This document shows positions 55,710 through 62,864 of a stretch of DNA of 64,000 nt, in pieces. Source of the stretch: Fibrobacter succinogenes (GTDB lineage Bacteria > Fibrobacterota > Fibrobacteria > Fibrobacterales > Fibrobacteraceae); the NCBI GenBank assembly GCA_902776765.1, contig CACYRP010000036.1, positions 1 through 64,000 on the forward strand, given 5' to 3'. A model generated the notes under the pieces. The model saw nothing but the letters and a program-made list of their open reading frames with translations. It did no database searches and was not told the DNA's origin. Positions within the stretch are counted from its first letter, which is position 1. Each line of letters begins with the position of its first letter. Made by a program: the position numbers and the translations under genes.

Positions 55710-55832
55710 CGTTGTTGAGAAGCCCAACATTTTCGTCAAAAAATCATCAATTTAACGAGTTTTGACGCTTTTTGTTTTTGGAGGTGAAATTTGTACTCTA
55801 TGAATTTCATCAAAAATTTCTAAATTTGGCAC

Positions 55833-56834
55833 ATGTTCTTAGACGAAAAATCCATTGAAGTACGCTCTGGCAGAGGCGGCGACGGCATCTGCAGTTTCCA
55901 TCGTGAAAAGTTCGTGCCCCTCGGCGGCCCCGATGGCGGTGACGGCGGTCGCGGCGGCCATGTCATTTTGCAGGTGAACGAACAATACACCACGCTCCTC
56001 GACATGGGCCATACCCGAATTTACAAGGCAAAGAACGGCCAGCCCGGCGGCGCCAAGCGCTGCTCCGGCGCATCCGCTGATGACTTAATCATCAGTGTTC
56101 CTCGCGGAACGATCGTCAAGGACGAACAGGGCCATATCCTCACCGACTTGACTGAACCGGGCCAGAAGTGGATTGCCGCACGTGGCGGCAAGGGAGGCAT
56201 GGGCAACCAGCATTTCGCAACGCCGAAGGTGCAGGCCCCGCGCAAATGCACACCGGGCGAAAAGGGCGAAGTCCGCGAACTCTTCCTCGAACTCAAGCTC
56301 ATGGCAGACGTTGGCCTTGTCGGATTCCCGAACGCGGGCAAGTCCAGCCTCGTGAACAAGATTTCTAGCGGCCGTCCAAAGGTTGGCGACTATCCGTTTA
56401 CCACGCTTGAACCGGTGCTCGGCATTGTTCAGGTGAACGGCCACAGCTTTGTAGTTGCGGACATTCCGGGTCTCTTGGAAGGCGCTTCCGAAGGTAAGGG
56501 CCTTGGCCACCAGTTCCTCAAACACATCGAGCGTACGCACACGCTGCTCTTTGTGATTGACGGTTTTGCCGAAAACGCTTACGAGCAGTTCAAGGTCTTG
56601 AAGGATGAACTCAAAGCATTCCACCCGAAGCTTGCCGAAAAAAATTTCGTTGTCGCCCTCAACAAGAGCGACCTCGGCATCGAAAATGCCATCAAGGAAT
56701 TCAAGAAGCACCGCCAGAAAGTGGTCATCACTTCGGCAGTCACAGGCGAAGGTTGCGCGGAACTCCAGCAGGCTTTGGACGAAGCTGTGCCCCATATGCA
56801 CAAAAAAAGCATCGGTTGGAGCAAAAAAGGCTAA
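55833..56834 (+). CDS. obgE: GTPase ObgE/CgtA
   Basis: Ribosome-assembly and stress GTPase. 333 aa. Glycine-rich Obg fold at the start (GGPDGGDGGRGGHV, SVPRGTIVKDEQG), then the G domain: G1 GFPNAGKSSLVNKIS, G2/G3 FTTLEPVLG and DIPGLLEGASEGKGLGHQFLKHIERT, G4 NKSD and G5 TSAVTGEG. It ends soon after the G domain, so the optional C-terminal OCT domain is absent. No clear ribosome site. HU and smpB follow. Confidence 0.95.
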   Translation: MFLDEKSIEVRSGRGGDGICSFHREKFVPLGGPDGGDGGRGGHVILQVNEQYTTLLDMGHTRIYKAKNGQPGGAKRCSGASADDLIISVPRGTIVKDEQGHILTDLTEPGQKWIAARGGKGGMGNQHFATPKVQAPRKCTPGEKGEVRELFLELKLMADVGLVGFPNAGKSSLVNKISSGRPKVGDYPFTTLEPVLGIVQVNGHSFVVADIPGLLEGASEGKGLGHQFLKHIERTHTLLFVIDGFAENAYEQFKVLKDELKAFHPKLAEKNFVVALNKSDLGIENAIKEFKKHRQKVVITSAVTGEGCAELQQALDEAVPHMHKKSIGWSKKG

Positions 56835-56866
56835 CTGTTCGCAAAAAATATTATAAATTCATTAAT

Positions 56867-57220
56867 ATGAAGGCGACTCAGTCCAACATAACCAAGAAGG
56901 AACTCGTTGATGAAATCGCTTCCCAGACTGGATTTACGCAAGTAAAGACCAAAGTCATCGTGGAAGAACTCATCAACGCGATTTCTAATTCTGTTATCGA
57001 AGGCAGCAACATCGAGCTGCGTGGATTCGGTCGCTTCAAAAATAAACAGCGCAAGGAACGCCGCACCCGGAACCCTAAGACTGGCGAGTTGGTCAATATC
57101 CCCGCCCAGACACGTCCGGTTTTCGAACCCAGCAAGGATTTAATCGAAAAAATCAATAAGCTTCCTTTCGACTTAGAAGAAGAGGCTTTTGTTCCTAAAG
57201 ATGGCAAAGAAAGAATCTAG
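56867..57220 (+). CDS. HU/IHF-family DNA-binding protein
   Basis: 117 aa from ATG 56867; the open frame before it is antisense-like noise. KKELVDEIASQTGF starts the dimer helices and the beta-arm signature GRFKNKQRKERRTRNPKTGE carries the DNA-contacting arginines. A short acidic C-terminal tail (LPFDLEEEAFVPKDG) is longer than in HU. The last 20 bases overlap smpB. The arrangement obg-HU-smpB suggests one transcript. Confidence 0.9.
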   Translation: MKATQSNITKKELVDEIASQTGFTQVKTKVIVEELINAISNSVIEGSNIELRGFGRFKNKQRKERRTRNPKTGELVNIPAQTRPVFEPSKDLIEKINKLPFDLEEEAFVPKDGKERI

Positions 57221-57671
57221 TACGCCTGTTATCCAGAACAGAAAGGCAAACCACCTTTACTTTGTGGATGAAACATTTGAAGTAGGAATCATGCTCATCG
57301 GGTCGGAAGTCAAATCTATCCGCGATGGCAAATGCACATTGGGCGAAGCATGGATTGATATCGACGAGAACAAAGATGAACTTTGGCTTGTCGGCGCCCA
57401 CATTGACGAATATCTTTTCGCAAACCGATTCAACCATTTTCCGGCTCGCCGCCGCAAGCTCCTCGCCCACAGGCACGAAATCCAAAAGATGCGCAAGGCG
57501 AAGGAATTGAAAGGTTGTACCATCATCCCATTGAAACTGTACTTTAAGAACCGTATTGCAAAACTCGAAGTAGGAATATGCCGAGGCAAGGATCAACACG
57601 ACAAGCGACAAGACATCTTAGTCCGCGACGCCAAGATGGAAATGGCTCGCGCCGCCAAGGCCTATCGCTAA
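57201..57671 (+). CDS. smpB: SsrA-binding protein SmpB
   Basis: Partner of tmRNA in ribosome rescue. 156 aa from ATG 57201. IQNRKANHLYFVDETFEVGIMLIGSEVKSIRDGKCTL-type N-terminus and the KRRKLLAHR-like PARRRKLLAHRHEI are typical, with the basic C-terminal helix DKRQDILVRDAKMEMARAAK. tmRNA (ssrA) is not visible in the window. It overlaps HU upstream (20 bp) and the amidase downstream (94 bp). Confidence 0.95.
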   Translation: MAKKESSTPVIQNRKANHLYFVDETFEVGIMLIGSEVKSIRDGKCTLGEAWIDIDENKDELWLVGAHIDEYLFANRFNHFPARRRKLLAHRHEIQKMRKAKELKGCTIIPLKLYFKNRIAKLEVGICRGKDQHDKRQDILVRDAKMEMARAAKAYR

Positions 57672-58828
57672 TTTTTGCTTTGCTACTAGTAGCATGTAGC
57701 TTAGCCCTTGCAGCTTCGGCAAGGGTCGATGTGGAGACGATTGCTCGCGAAGTCAAAGGATCGTTTCGCTGGTATCCGGTGCAAAAAACTTTTTCGATTG
57801 TCTCCCCCAGGGATACGCTCAAGTTTGCCGTTGGCATTCCGTACATGAACCGCAACGGCCGTACGATTGAACTTTCGCAAGCTCCCAAACTTGATAACGG
57901 GCATATCTGGATTGCCGAAAACGATGCAAAGAAAATTTCTTTCAGGACTGCTTTGATTGATACAAAAGCAGCCAAGCCCATTCCGGAATCAAAGAACTTT
58001 GTAGAAAAGCCGGTTGCAAAAACAGAAGCGCCCAAGGTTGCAGAACCAAAACCGACAGCGCCGGTTGTCGTAAAACCGAAGCCGCCCAAAGCAGAAATTG
58101 CAGGCACACGCGAAGTCCGCACCATCGTGATCGATCCCGGTCATGGAGGCAAGGACCCAGGCGCATCGGGCAAACGCGCACAAGAAAAAGATATCGTACT
58201 TGCAGTTGCAAAACTCTTGAGAAAGAACCTCGCCGATGAAGGCTTCAACGTCAAGCTCACCCGCAACAAGGATGTTTTCATTGAGCTCAGCCAACGCGCC
58301 AAACTTGCAAACCAATGGGATGGAGATCTATTCATCAGTTTGCACTGCAACGCAATTGACGCTACCGAAGAACGCAAAAAGCAAATCCAGGGATTCCAGT
58401 TCTACGTATTGCGCGCCCCGGAAAACGAAGAAGACAAAGCCATAGCCCGTCGTGAAAACGCGGTCGCTACACTCTATGGCGAAAAGAATGCCAAGGACGA
58501 ACTTTCACCGCTGGAATGGTTCAAGCTCGAAGCCAGGCTCGAACAGTACAAACAAACTAGTTACTTATTTACTGAAAAATTGCTCGACAGTTTTGAAGAC
58601 GGAAAAATCAGGAAAATGAACACAGGCGTCGGCGGTGCTGGATTTATGGTTCTCGTAGGCGCCATGATGCCCGCGGTGCTCATTGAACTTGGCTTTATCA
58701 GCAACGAAGAAGATGAAGCCTACATGATGAGCAAGGTCGGTCAACAAGATTTAGCCGACCGCATCGCAGAAGCCGTCAGCAATTACAAGGACGCCGTCCA
58801 CACCTATAGAGAAACGCTGGGAAGATAG
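57578..58828 (+). CDS. N-acetylmuramoyl-L-alanine amidase (Amidase_3)
   Basis: Exported zinc enzyme that cuts peptide stems from peptidoglycan, as in daughter-cell separation. 416 aa. The signal peptide is LSLIFALLLVACSLALAASA, and the only ATG in frame ahead of it is 57578, inside smpB; that gives a 28-residue basic n-region. Residues about 50-130 form a beta domain that may bind glycan or envelope partners; a Pro/Lys linker follows; the catalytic domain begins TIVIDPGHGGKDPGASG (zinc His, Glu in AQEKDIVL), then LFISLHCNAID (zinc His) and PAVLIELGFISNEED. A TTG at about 57680 is an alternative but would cut the signal peptide. Confidence 0.85.
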   Translation: MPRQGSTRQATRHLSPRRQDGNGSRRQGLSLIFALLLVACSLALAASARVDVETIAREVKGSFRWYPVQKTFSIVSPRDTLKFAVGIPYMNRNGRTIELSQAPKLDNGHIWIAENDAKKISFRTALIDTKAAKPIPESKNFVEKPVAKTEAPKVAEPKPTAPVVVKPKPPKAEIAGTREVRTIVIDPGHGGKDPGASGKRAQEKDIVLAVAKLLRKNLADEGFNVKLTRNKDVFIELSQRAKLANQWDGDLFISLHCNAIDATEERKKQIQGFQFYVLRAPENEEDKAIARRENAVATLYGEKNAKDELSPLEWFKLEARLEQYKQTSYLFTEKLLDSFEDGKIRKMNTGVGGAGFMVLVGAMMPAVLIELGFISNEEDEAYMMSKVGQQDLADRIAEAVSNYKDAVHTYRETLGR

Positions 58829-58840
58829 CGCTCCGGCGCA

Positions 58841-58866
58841 GTGGTTTGTGGCTTGTAGTGGTTAGG
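58841..58866 (+). repeat. Heptad array H11 (GTGGTTT-type)
   Basis: GTGGTTT, GTGGCTT, GTAGTGG, then part of TTAGGAT, between the convergent amidase and exported-protein genes. The weakest of the 13 arrays. Confidence 0.5.
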
Positions 58867-58870
58867 ATAC

Positions 58871-59950
58871 CTATTTGCTAACAGGCTTTAAATTTGCCTC
58901 GATAATTTTAAGGCATTCTGCAAGAATCGCATTGTACTTTTCTTTGTAACGTTCCGTGATTACAGGCGTGCCATCTTCGCAGGTTTTCGTCTTTGCAATG
59001 TAGCCATCAAACCAATAATTAGAAAGCAGACTCAACCGAGCATCTTCATCCACATCCCCTACAATATAGGGAGCGCGCCCCTTTAGAGTTTTATTATCGT
59101 AATCCAAAAGACTATCTAAATAATCTTGTTCCAAAGGATCCCTTTCTACATTTTCCATAAGCCATCCAGAAACAATCTCATACAATTTTTTCTGCACATC
59201 AGCAAGGACATCCGTAAATAAGGCAAAATCTCCCTGCGGGCAATTTTTTACAATAACATCTGGCGCGACGCCATGAGCCTCATCATATTCTTTTTGGCTC
59301 GTATAGAATTTTTTCCCATCTAATTTAACATCGCTATAAGAGCTGTCATTAGAACATTTCATGTCCACAAACATACGCATTGGGCAGCCCCCATAAGAGA
59401 TGCCATAAAGCGGTTCTTCCCGAAACAAGTCCTTAACAGCACCGCAAGACTGGAGAGCACTTTCCCATCTTGAGATAATTTTTTCAGACAACGTTGTATC
59501 CGAACCCAAATACTTTTTATAATCTTCACAAGAAATATCTTTTGTACTACTGCAAGCCGTCGTTCCCATATAAGAATTAGCATAGCAAGTCACAGAAGGA
59601 TCTCTAGCCAAGATATAACTCGCAGCACTAGAGGAACTTCCAGCAATTGAAGAACTAGAACTACCCAAAGAAGGCGTTTCACTAGATGAGCTCACCTCAG
59701 ACACTGTAGACGAGGAACTAGGAGGTATCGGAGCATCGGTGGAACTTGATTCAATTTCTGCCGCAGAACTCGATTCAGGCGCTACGGCAGAACTCGAAGA
59801 TTCATCGCCAAAACCTTCCCCATTCGCATCAGCAGATGAATCAGGATTAGCAGATTGCGCTATAGAAAATTGAGGATTGGATTCCGAGCTCGCCCAAAAA
59901 AATGATGCAACAGTCAAGCAACTCAAGCGCCAAAATTTTCGAATATTCAT
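58871..59950 (-). CDS. Exported poly-Ser-linker protein of unknown function
   Basis: 359 aa with an N-terminal signal (CLTVASFFWASS; no clear lipobox), then a Ser/Glu/Ala linker (about residues 30-110) and a mostly helical C-terminal domain with several cysteines (ARDPSVTCYANSY, CEDYKKYL, LQSCGAVKDLF) and a final VITERYKEKYNAILAECLKII. No known family. The damaged paralogue at 60058-61050 shares the whole plan. An inverted TTGAC-ATTCC-GTCAA lies about 80 bp upstream. Probably a Fibrobacter-specific envelope protein. Confidence 0.7.
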   Translation of the reverse strand: MNIRKFWRLSCLTVASFFWASSESNPQFSIAQSANPDSSADANGEGFGDESSSSAVAPESSSAAEIESSSTDAPIPPSSSSTVSEVSSSSETPSLGSSSSSIAGSSSSAASYILARDPSVTCYANSYMGTTACSSTKDISCEDYKKYLGSDTTLSEKIISRWESALQSCGAVKDLFREEPLYGISYGGCPMRMFVDMKCSNDSSYSDVKLDGKKFYTSQKEYDEAHGVAPDVIVKNCPQGDFALFTDVLADVQKKLYEIVSGWLMENVERDPLEQDYLDSLLDYDNKTLKGRAPYIVGDVDEDARLSLLSNYWFDGYIAKTKTCEDGTPVITERYKEKYNAILAECLKIIEANLKPVSK

Positions 59951-60027
59951 AAGATTCTCCTTTTTTCTTCAACATATAATTTATCAAAATCGATTTTTCA
60001 AAAGTCATTCAAAACAGTCAAAAAACG

Positions 60028-60042
60028 TTGACATTCCGTCAA
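60028..60042. promoter_or_regulatory. Candidate operator TTGAC-N5-GTCAA, copy 1
   Basis: A perfect 5-bp inverted repeat with a 5-nt centre (ATTCC), upstream of the exported protein gene. The same site with a different centre (GTTAA) lies upstream of the paralogue at 61078-61092. Possible dimer-binding site or overlapping -35 element. Confidence 0.4.
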
Positions 60043-60057
60043 TAAAAAAACGACAAT

Positions 60058-61050
60058 CTAATCGGCACTAACGCCATTGACTTTATTCTCAATAATTTCG
60101 ATGCATTCAGCAAGAATGGCGTCGTATTTTTCCTTGTAACGATCCGTTATTACGCGCGTACCATCTTCGCAAGTTTTGGTCTTTGCGATATAGCCATTGA
60201 ACCAAAGATCAGTTTTGCGGCTCATTTCCCAACCATAATAATCACCATAATCGCTATACAAGTAAGGAGCGAGTTTTGCTTTGAATGCTTTCTTTTCATG
60301 ATTCAAAAGACCTTCTAAATATTCCTTGCCTTTTTCGTTCAATGAAGAATTCTCTTCGAGTTGCTTGGAAAATTTTTCATACAAAGCCGTTTGTACTTCA
60401 GCAAGGATATCAACAAACAAGGCAAAGTCTCCTTGCGCACAAGATTTTACCAAATCTGTAGCGGAGCTTGAACTTTCTGGAGAAGAACTAGAACTTATAC
60501 CATGAGCCTCGTTATATTCTTGACGACTCGTATAGATTAAATTATCATCCAAAACACAATTTTCGTAGGTACTGTCATTGGAACATTTATACGATGTTTT
60601 CATAATCACCGTTGGATAACTTACGGTAGGCTCAATTCCATAAACCGCCGGAGACATTTCGGGAATGGCTTCACACGACTGAAGTTTTTCTTCCCATTCC
60701 GTCAAAATTTTTTCCGAAATGTTCATATCAGAACTCAATCTCTTTTGGTAATCATCACATGCGGAATAAGAAAATCGTGGATTTGGAACCAAGTTCTGAA
60801 TTTCTTCACAAGTCACAGAAGAGTCACGAGCCAAGGCATAAATTGGGGCACTAGACGAACTTTCGACAGCGGACGAACTCAACGCAGGAGCATCGGACGA
60901 GGAACTTTGCATCGCGCTATCGGAGGAACTTGATTCAGGCACGGCAGTGGAACTCGAAGATTCATCGCCAAAACCTTCCCCATTCGCATCAGCAGATGAA
61001 TCAGGATTAGCAGATTGCGCTATAGAAAATTGAGGATTGGATTCCGAGCT
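60058..61050 (-). pseudogene. 5'-truncated paralogue of the exported protein at 58871-59950
   Basis: The frame reads from SSESNPQFS... through a Ser-rich linker and the same helical domain (ARDSSVTCEE, CDDYQKRL, LQSCEAIPEM, VITDRYKEKYDAILAECIEII), but the start codon and signal peptide are missing: the frame is closed by a TGA just before the first shared residue. The only internal start is a GTG at 60942, which would give a protein without a signal. Bases 60950-61050 are identical over 101 bp to 59790-59890, whereas the rest has diverged. The 308-bp stretch before yebC holds the start of this fragment, the operator-like site, a terminator and array H12. Confidence 0.75.
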
Positions 61051-61077
61051 TCAAAAAAGCCCCTTTCAAATTTTTCG

Positions 61078-61092
61078 TTGACGTTAAGTCAA
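61078..61092. promoter_or_regulatory. Candidate operator TTGAC-N5-GTCAA, copy 2
   Basis: Same inverted repeat as at 60028-60042, centre GTTAA, embedded in similar AT-rich flanks (CGTTGAC...GTCAATAA). It implies that the promoter region of the pseudogene survives while its start and signal sequence were deleted. Confidence 0.4.
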
Positions 61093-61095
61093 TAA

Positions 61096-61126
61096 CAAAA
61101 AAACCGACTGCTCTTTAGGCAATCGG
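61096..61126 (-). terminator. Probable terminator downstream of yebC
   Basis: On the minus strand CCGATTGC / GCAGTCGG (one wobble, loop CTAAAGA) is followed by TTTTTTTG. It is 125 bp past the yebC stop, beyond array H12. Confidence 0.75.
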
Positions 61127-61133
61127 CTTTAAA

Positions 61134-61254
61134 AGGTTTTAGGTTACAGGTTATAGGTTTTAGGATGAGTATCACGCACTTCGTGCGTCCTTAACAGGGC
61201 GGCTCCGCCGCGATTCTTCACCTAACCACTAACCACCAACCACTAATCACTTAC
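61134..61254. repeat. Composite heptad array H12 with inverted arms
   Basis: Left arm: AGGTTTT, AGGTTAC, AGGTTAT, AGGTTTT, AGGATGA (61134-61168). Core ATCACGCACTTCGTGCGTC (61171-61189) and GCGGCTCCGCCGC. Right arm: ACCTAAC, CACTAAC, CACCAAC, CACTAAT, CACTTAC (61220-61254); the yebC stop codon lies in the last unit. Same core as H5, in the same orientation. Confidence 0.85.
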
Positions 61255-61994
61255 TCAGCGTCCATGTCGGCTTCGTCGATTTCGGCGTTGTGGTAGACTT
61301 CCTGAACGTCGTCGTGATCTTCGAACTTGTCGATGAGCTTGAGGAGCTTCACAGCGTCGTCGTGGCCGAGCTTGACCGGGTCATTCGGAACGTAGCTGAG
61401 TTCTGCACTCATCATTTCGATGTTGGCAGCTTCGAGAGCCTTGGAAACGGCGTCGAAAGCTTCCGGAGAAGTGGAGATTTCATGAACGCCGTCTTCCGTA
61501 CTCATGTCTTCTGCACCTGCTTCGAGAACGAGGTCCATCACCTGATCTTCCGGATACTTTTCAGCGTCAACGACAATCACGCCCTTGTAAGTGAATGCCC
61601 AAGAAACGGAACCGGATTCGCCCATGGAGCCGTTATTCTTGTTGAAGATGTTACGGATTTCAGCAACCGTACGGACTTTGTTGTCGGTCATGCACTGCAC
61701 CATGATGGCAATGCCAGCCGGGCCGCGTCCTTCGTACAACGGTTCCGTCATTTCGGTACCAGAGTTAGCACCCGTACCCTTGGCGATTGCACTTTCGATA
61801 TTCTTGGTCGGCAAGCTCTGGCTCTTGGACTTGAGGATTGCAGCACGGAGGCGCGGGTTTGCGTCGGGGTTACCACCGCCGAGCTTAGCAGCGATGGAGA
61901 TTTCCTTAATAAGCTTGTTCCAAGCCTTGGCGCGAGCGACGTCAGTCTTGGCTTTCTTGCGTTTGGTGGTGGCCCATTTGGAGTGACCGGACAT
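61251..61994 (-). CDS. YebC/PmpR-family translational or transcriptional regulator
   Basis: 247 aa, the usual length. Signature GHSKWATTKRKKAKTDVARAKAWNKLIKEI at the N-terminus, NPRLRAAILKSKSQSLP, and the central YEGRGPAGIAIMVQCMTDN. Members regulate transcription and have recently been tied to relief of ribosome stalling at proline runs; which applies here is unknown. AGAGGT is six bases before the ATG. The stop codon lies inside array H12. Confidence 0.93.
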   Translation of the reverse strand: MSGHSKWATTKRKKAKTDVARAKAWNKLIKEISIAAKLGGGNPDANPRLRAAILKSKSQSLPTKNIESAIAKGTGANSGTEMTEPLYEGRGPAGIAIMVQCMTDNKVRTVAEIRNIFNKNNGSMGESGSVSWAFTYKGVIVVDAEKYPEDQVMDLVLEAGAEDMSTEDGVHEISTSPEAFDAVSKALEAANIEMMSAELSYVPNDPVKLGHDDAVKLLKLIDKFEDHDDVQEVYHNAEIDEADMDAE

Positions 61995-62034
61995 AATTTA
62001 CCTCTAGGTGGTTTTTGATAAAATTTAGAAAAAT

Positions 62035-62114
62035 AGTTACTAGTTAATAGTTAGTAGTTACTAGAGAATCTTGATTCAAACATTCTAGTAACTAGTAACT
62101 CAAAACTTCTAACT
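62035..62114. repeat. Composite heptad array H13 with inverted arms
   Basis: Left arm: AGTTACT, AGTTAAT, AGTTAGT, AGTTACT, AGAGAAT (62035-62069). Right arm: AGTAACT, AGTAACT, CAAAACT, TCTAACT (62087-62114), ending at the stop codon of the next gene. The inner bases match H3, so these two are the closest pair. Confidence 0.8.
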
Positions 62115-62837
62115 CTACTTACTATTCATCTTGCAGAGGCGTCTCTGCTTTGCGGTGAGCTTTCGGCTATTGCAATCCATCGAGCCATCGTGCTTCTTGG
62201 ATTTGACCTTCACCTTATCGTTCTGCATACTAGCTCTACGTTCAGACGCTTCACGAGCCTTGCGTTCCGCTTCAGCGGCTTTCGCCTCTTTACGCTTCTG
62301 CTGCATATCGATAAGTTTTGTCTTATCTATAGGAACAGCAGATGCTCTGGTAATTTCACGTTCATACCTACCGCTCCAGATTTTGCCCAAGAGCGAGCCC
62401 GACTGCAAAGCATCATCCAAAATGCTCTGAGCCCAGCTATCGTTTGCAGGCGGCAAAAGCTTGAACGACAAGTTACGAATTCTAGTCGGTTCCTCATCAT
62501 AATAAAGCATCATGTCGAAGAAGCCCACGTTGTACTCTTCGCCATCGGAACCGGCAGCAATCTTGTCCGGAATGTAAGCGAGCACAGCGTAAAGCGCTCT
62601 ATCGAAAAGAGCCGTGATAAGGACATCGGAATCTCCACCAGGAGCCTGAACTTCGCCTTCGGCAAGGAAGGCCCAAGGAGCAACATCGACTCTGAGCCTA
62701 AACTTGTGGAAGCCATGTTCAGCCTTTTTGAGCTTGATCAAAGCACCAGAAAAAGCCTGAAACCCCGGCTTGATGGAGCCTTCCTGCGCGAACACAAATG
62801 CGCAAGCGAGGAAGATTACCGCTAGAATTTTTTTCAT
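62115..62837 (-). CDS. Hypothetical exported basic protein
   Basis: 240 aa with signal peptide (ILAVIFLACAFVFAQ). Residues about 25-150 appear as a beta-rich fold with an aromatic core (FHKFRLRVDVAPWAFLAEGEV, VLITALFDRALYAVLAYIP); from about 165 it is a basic coiled coil (KRKEAKAAEAERKAREASERR) ending in KKHDGSMDCNSRKLTAKQR. No family recognised. It lies 27 bp downstream of the phosphohexomutase gene, so probably in the same transcript. Confidence 0.65.
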   Translation of the reverse strand: MKKILAVIFLACAFVFAQEGSIKPGFQAFSGALIKLKKAEHGFHKFRLRVDVAPWAFLAEGEVQAPGGDSDVLITALFDRALYAVLAYIPDKIAAGSDGEEYNVGFFDMMLYYDEEPTRIRNLSFKLLPPANDSWAQSILDDALQSGSLLGKIWSGRYEREITRASAVPIDKTKLIDMQQKRKEAKAAEAERKAREASERRASMQNDKVKVKSKKHDGSMDCNSRKLTAKQRRLCKMNSK

Positions 62838-62864
62838 TTCCCTAATCCAATTCGTTAATTTATC

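Noticed and set aside
60943..61250. Additional gene between the truncated paralogue and yebC
   Set aside because: The stretch is explained by the fragment's 5' end, a terminator and array H12; no other coding frame is supported.
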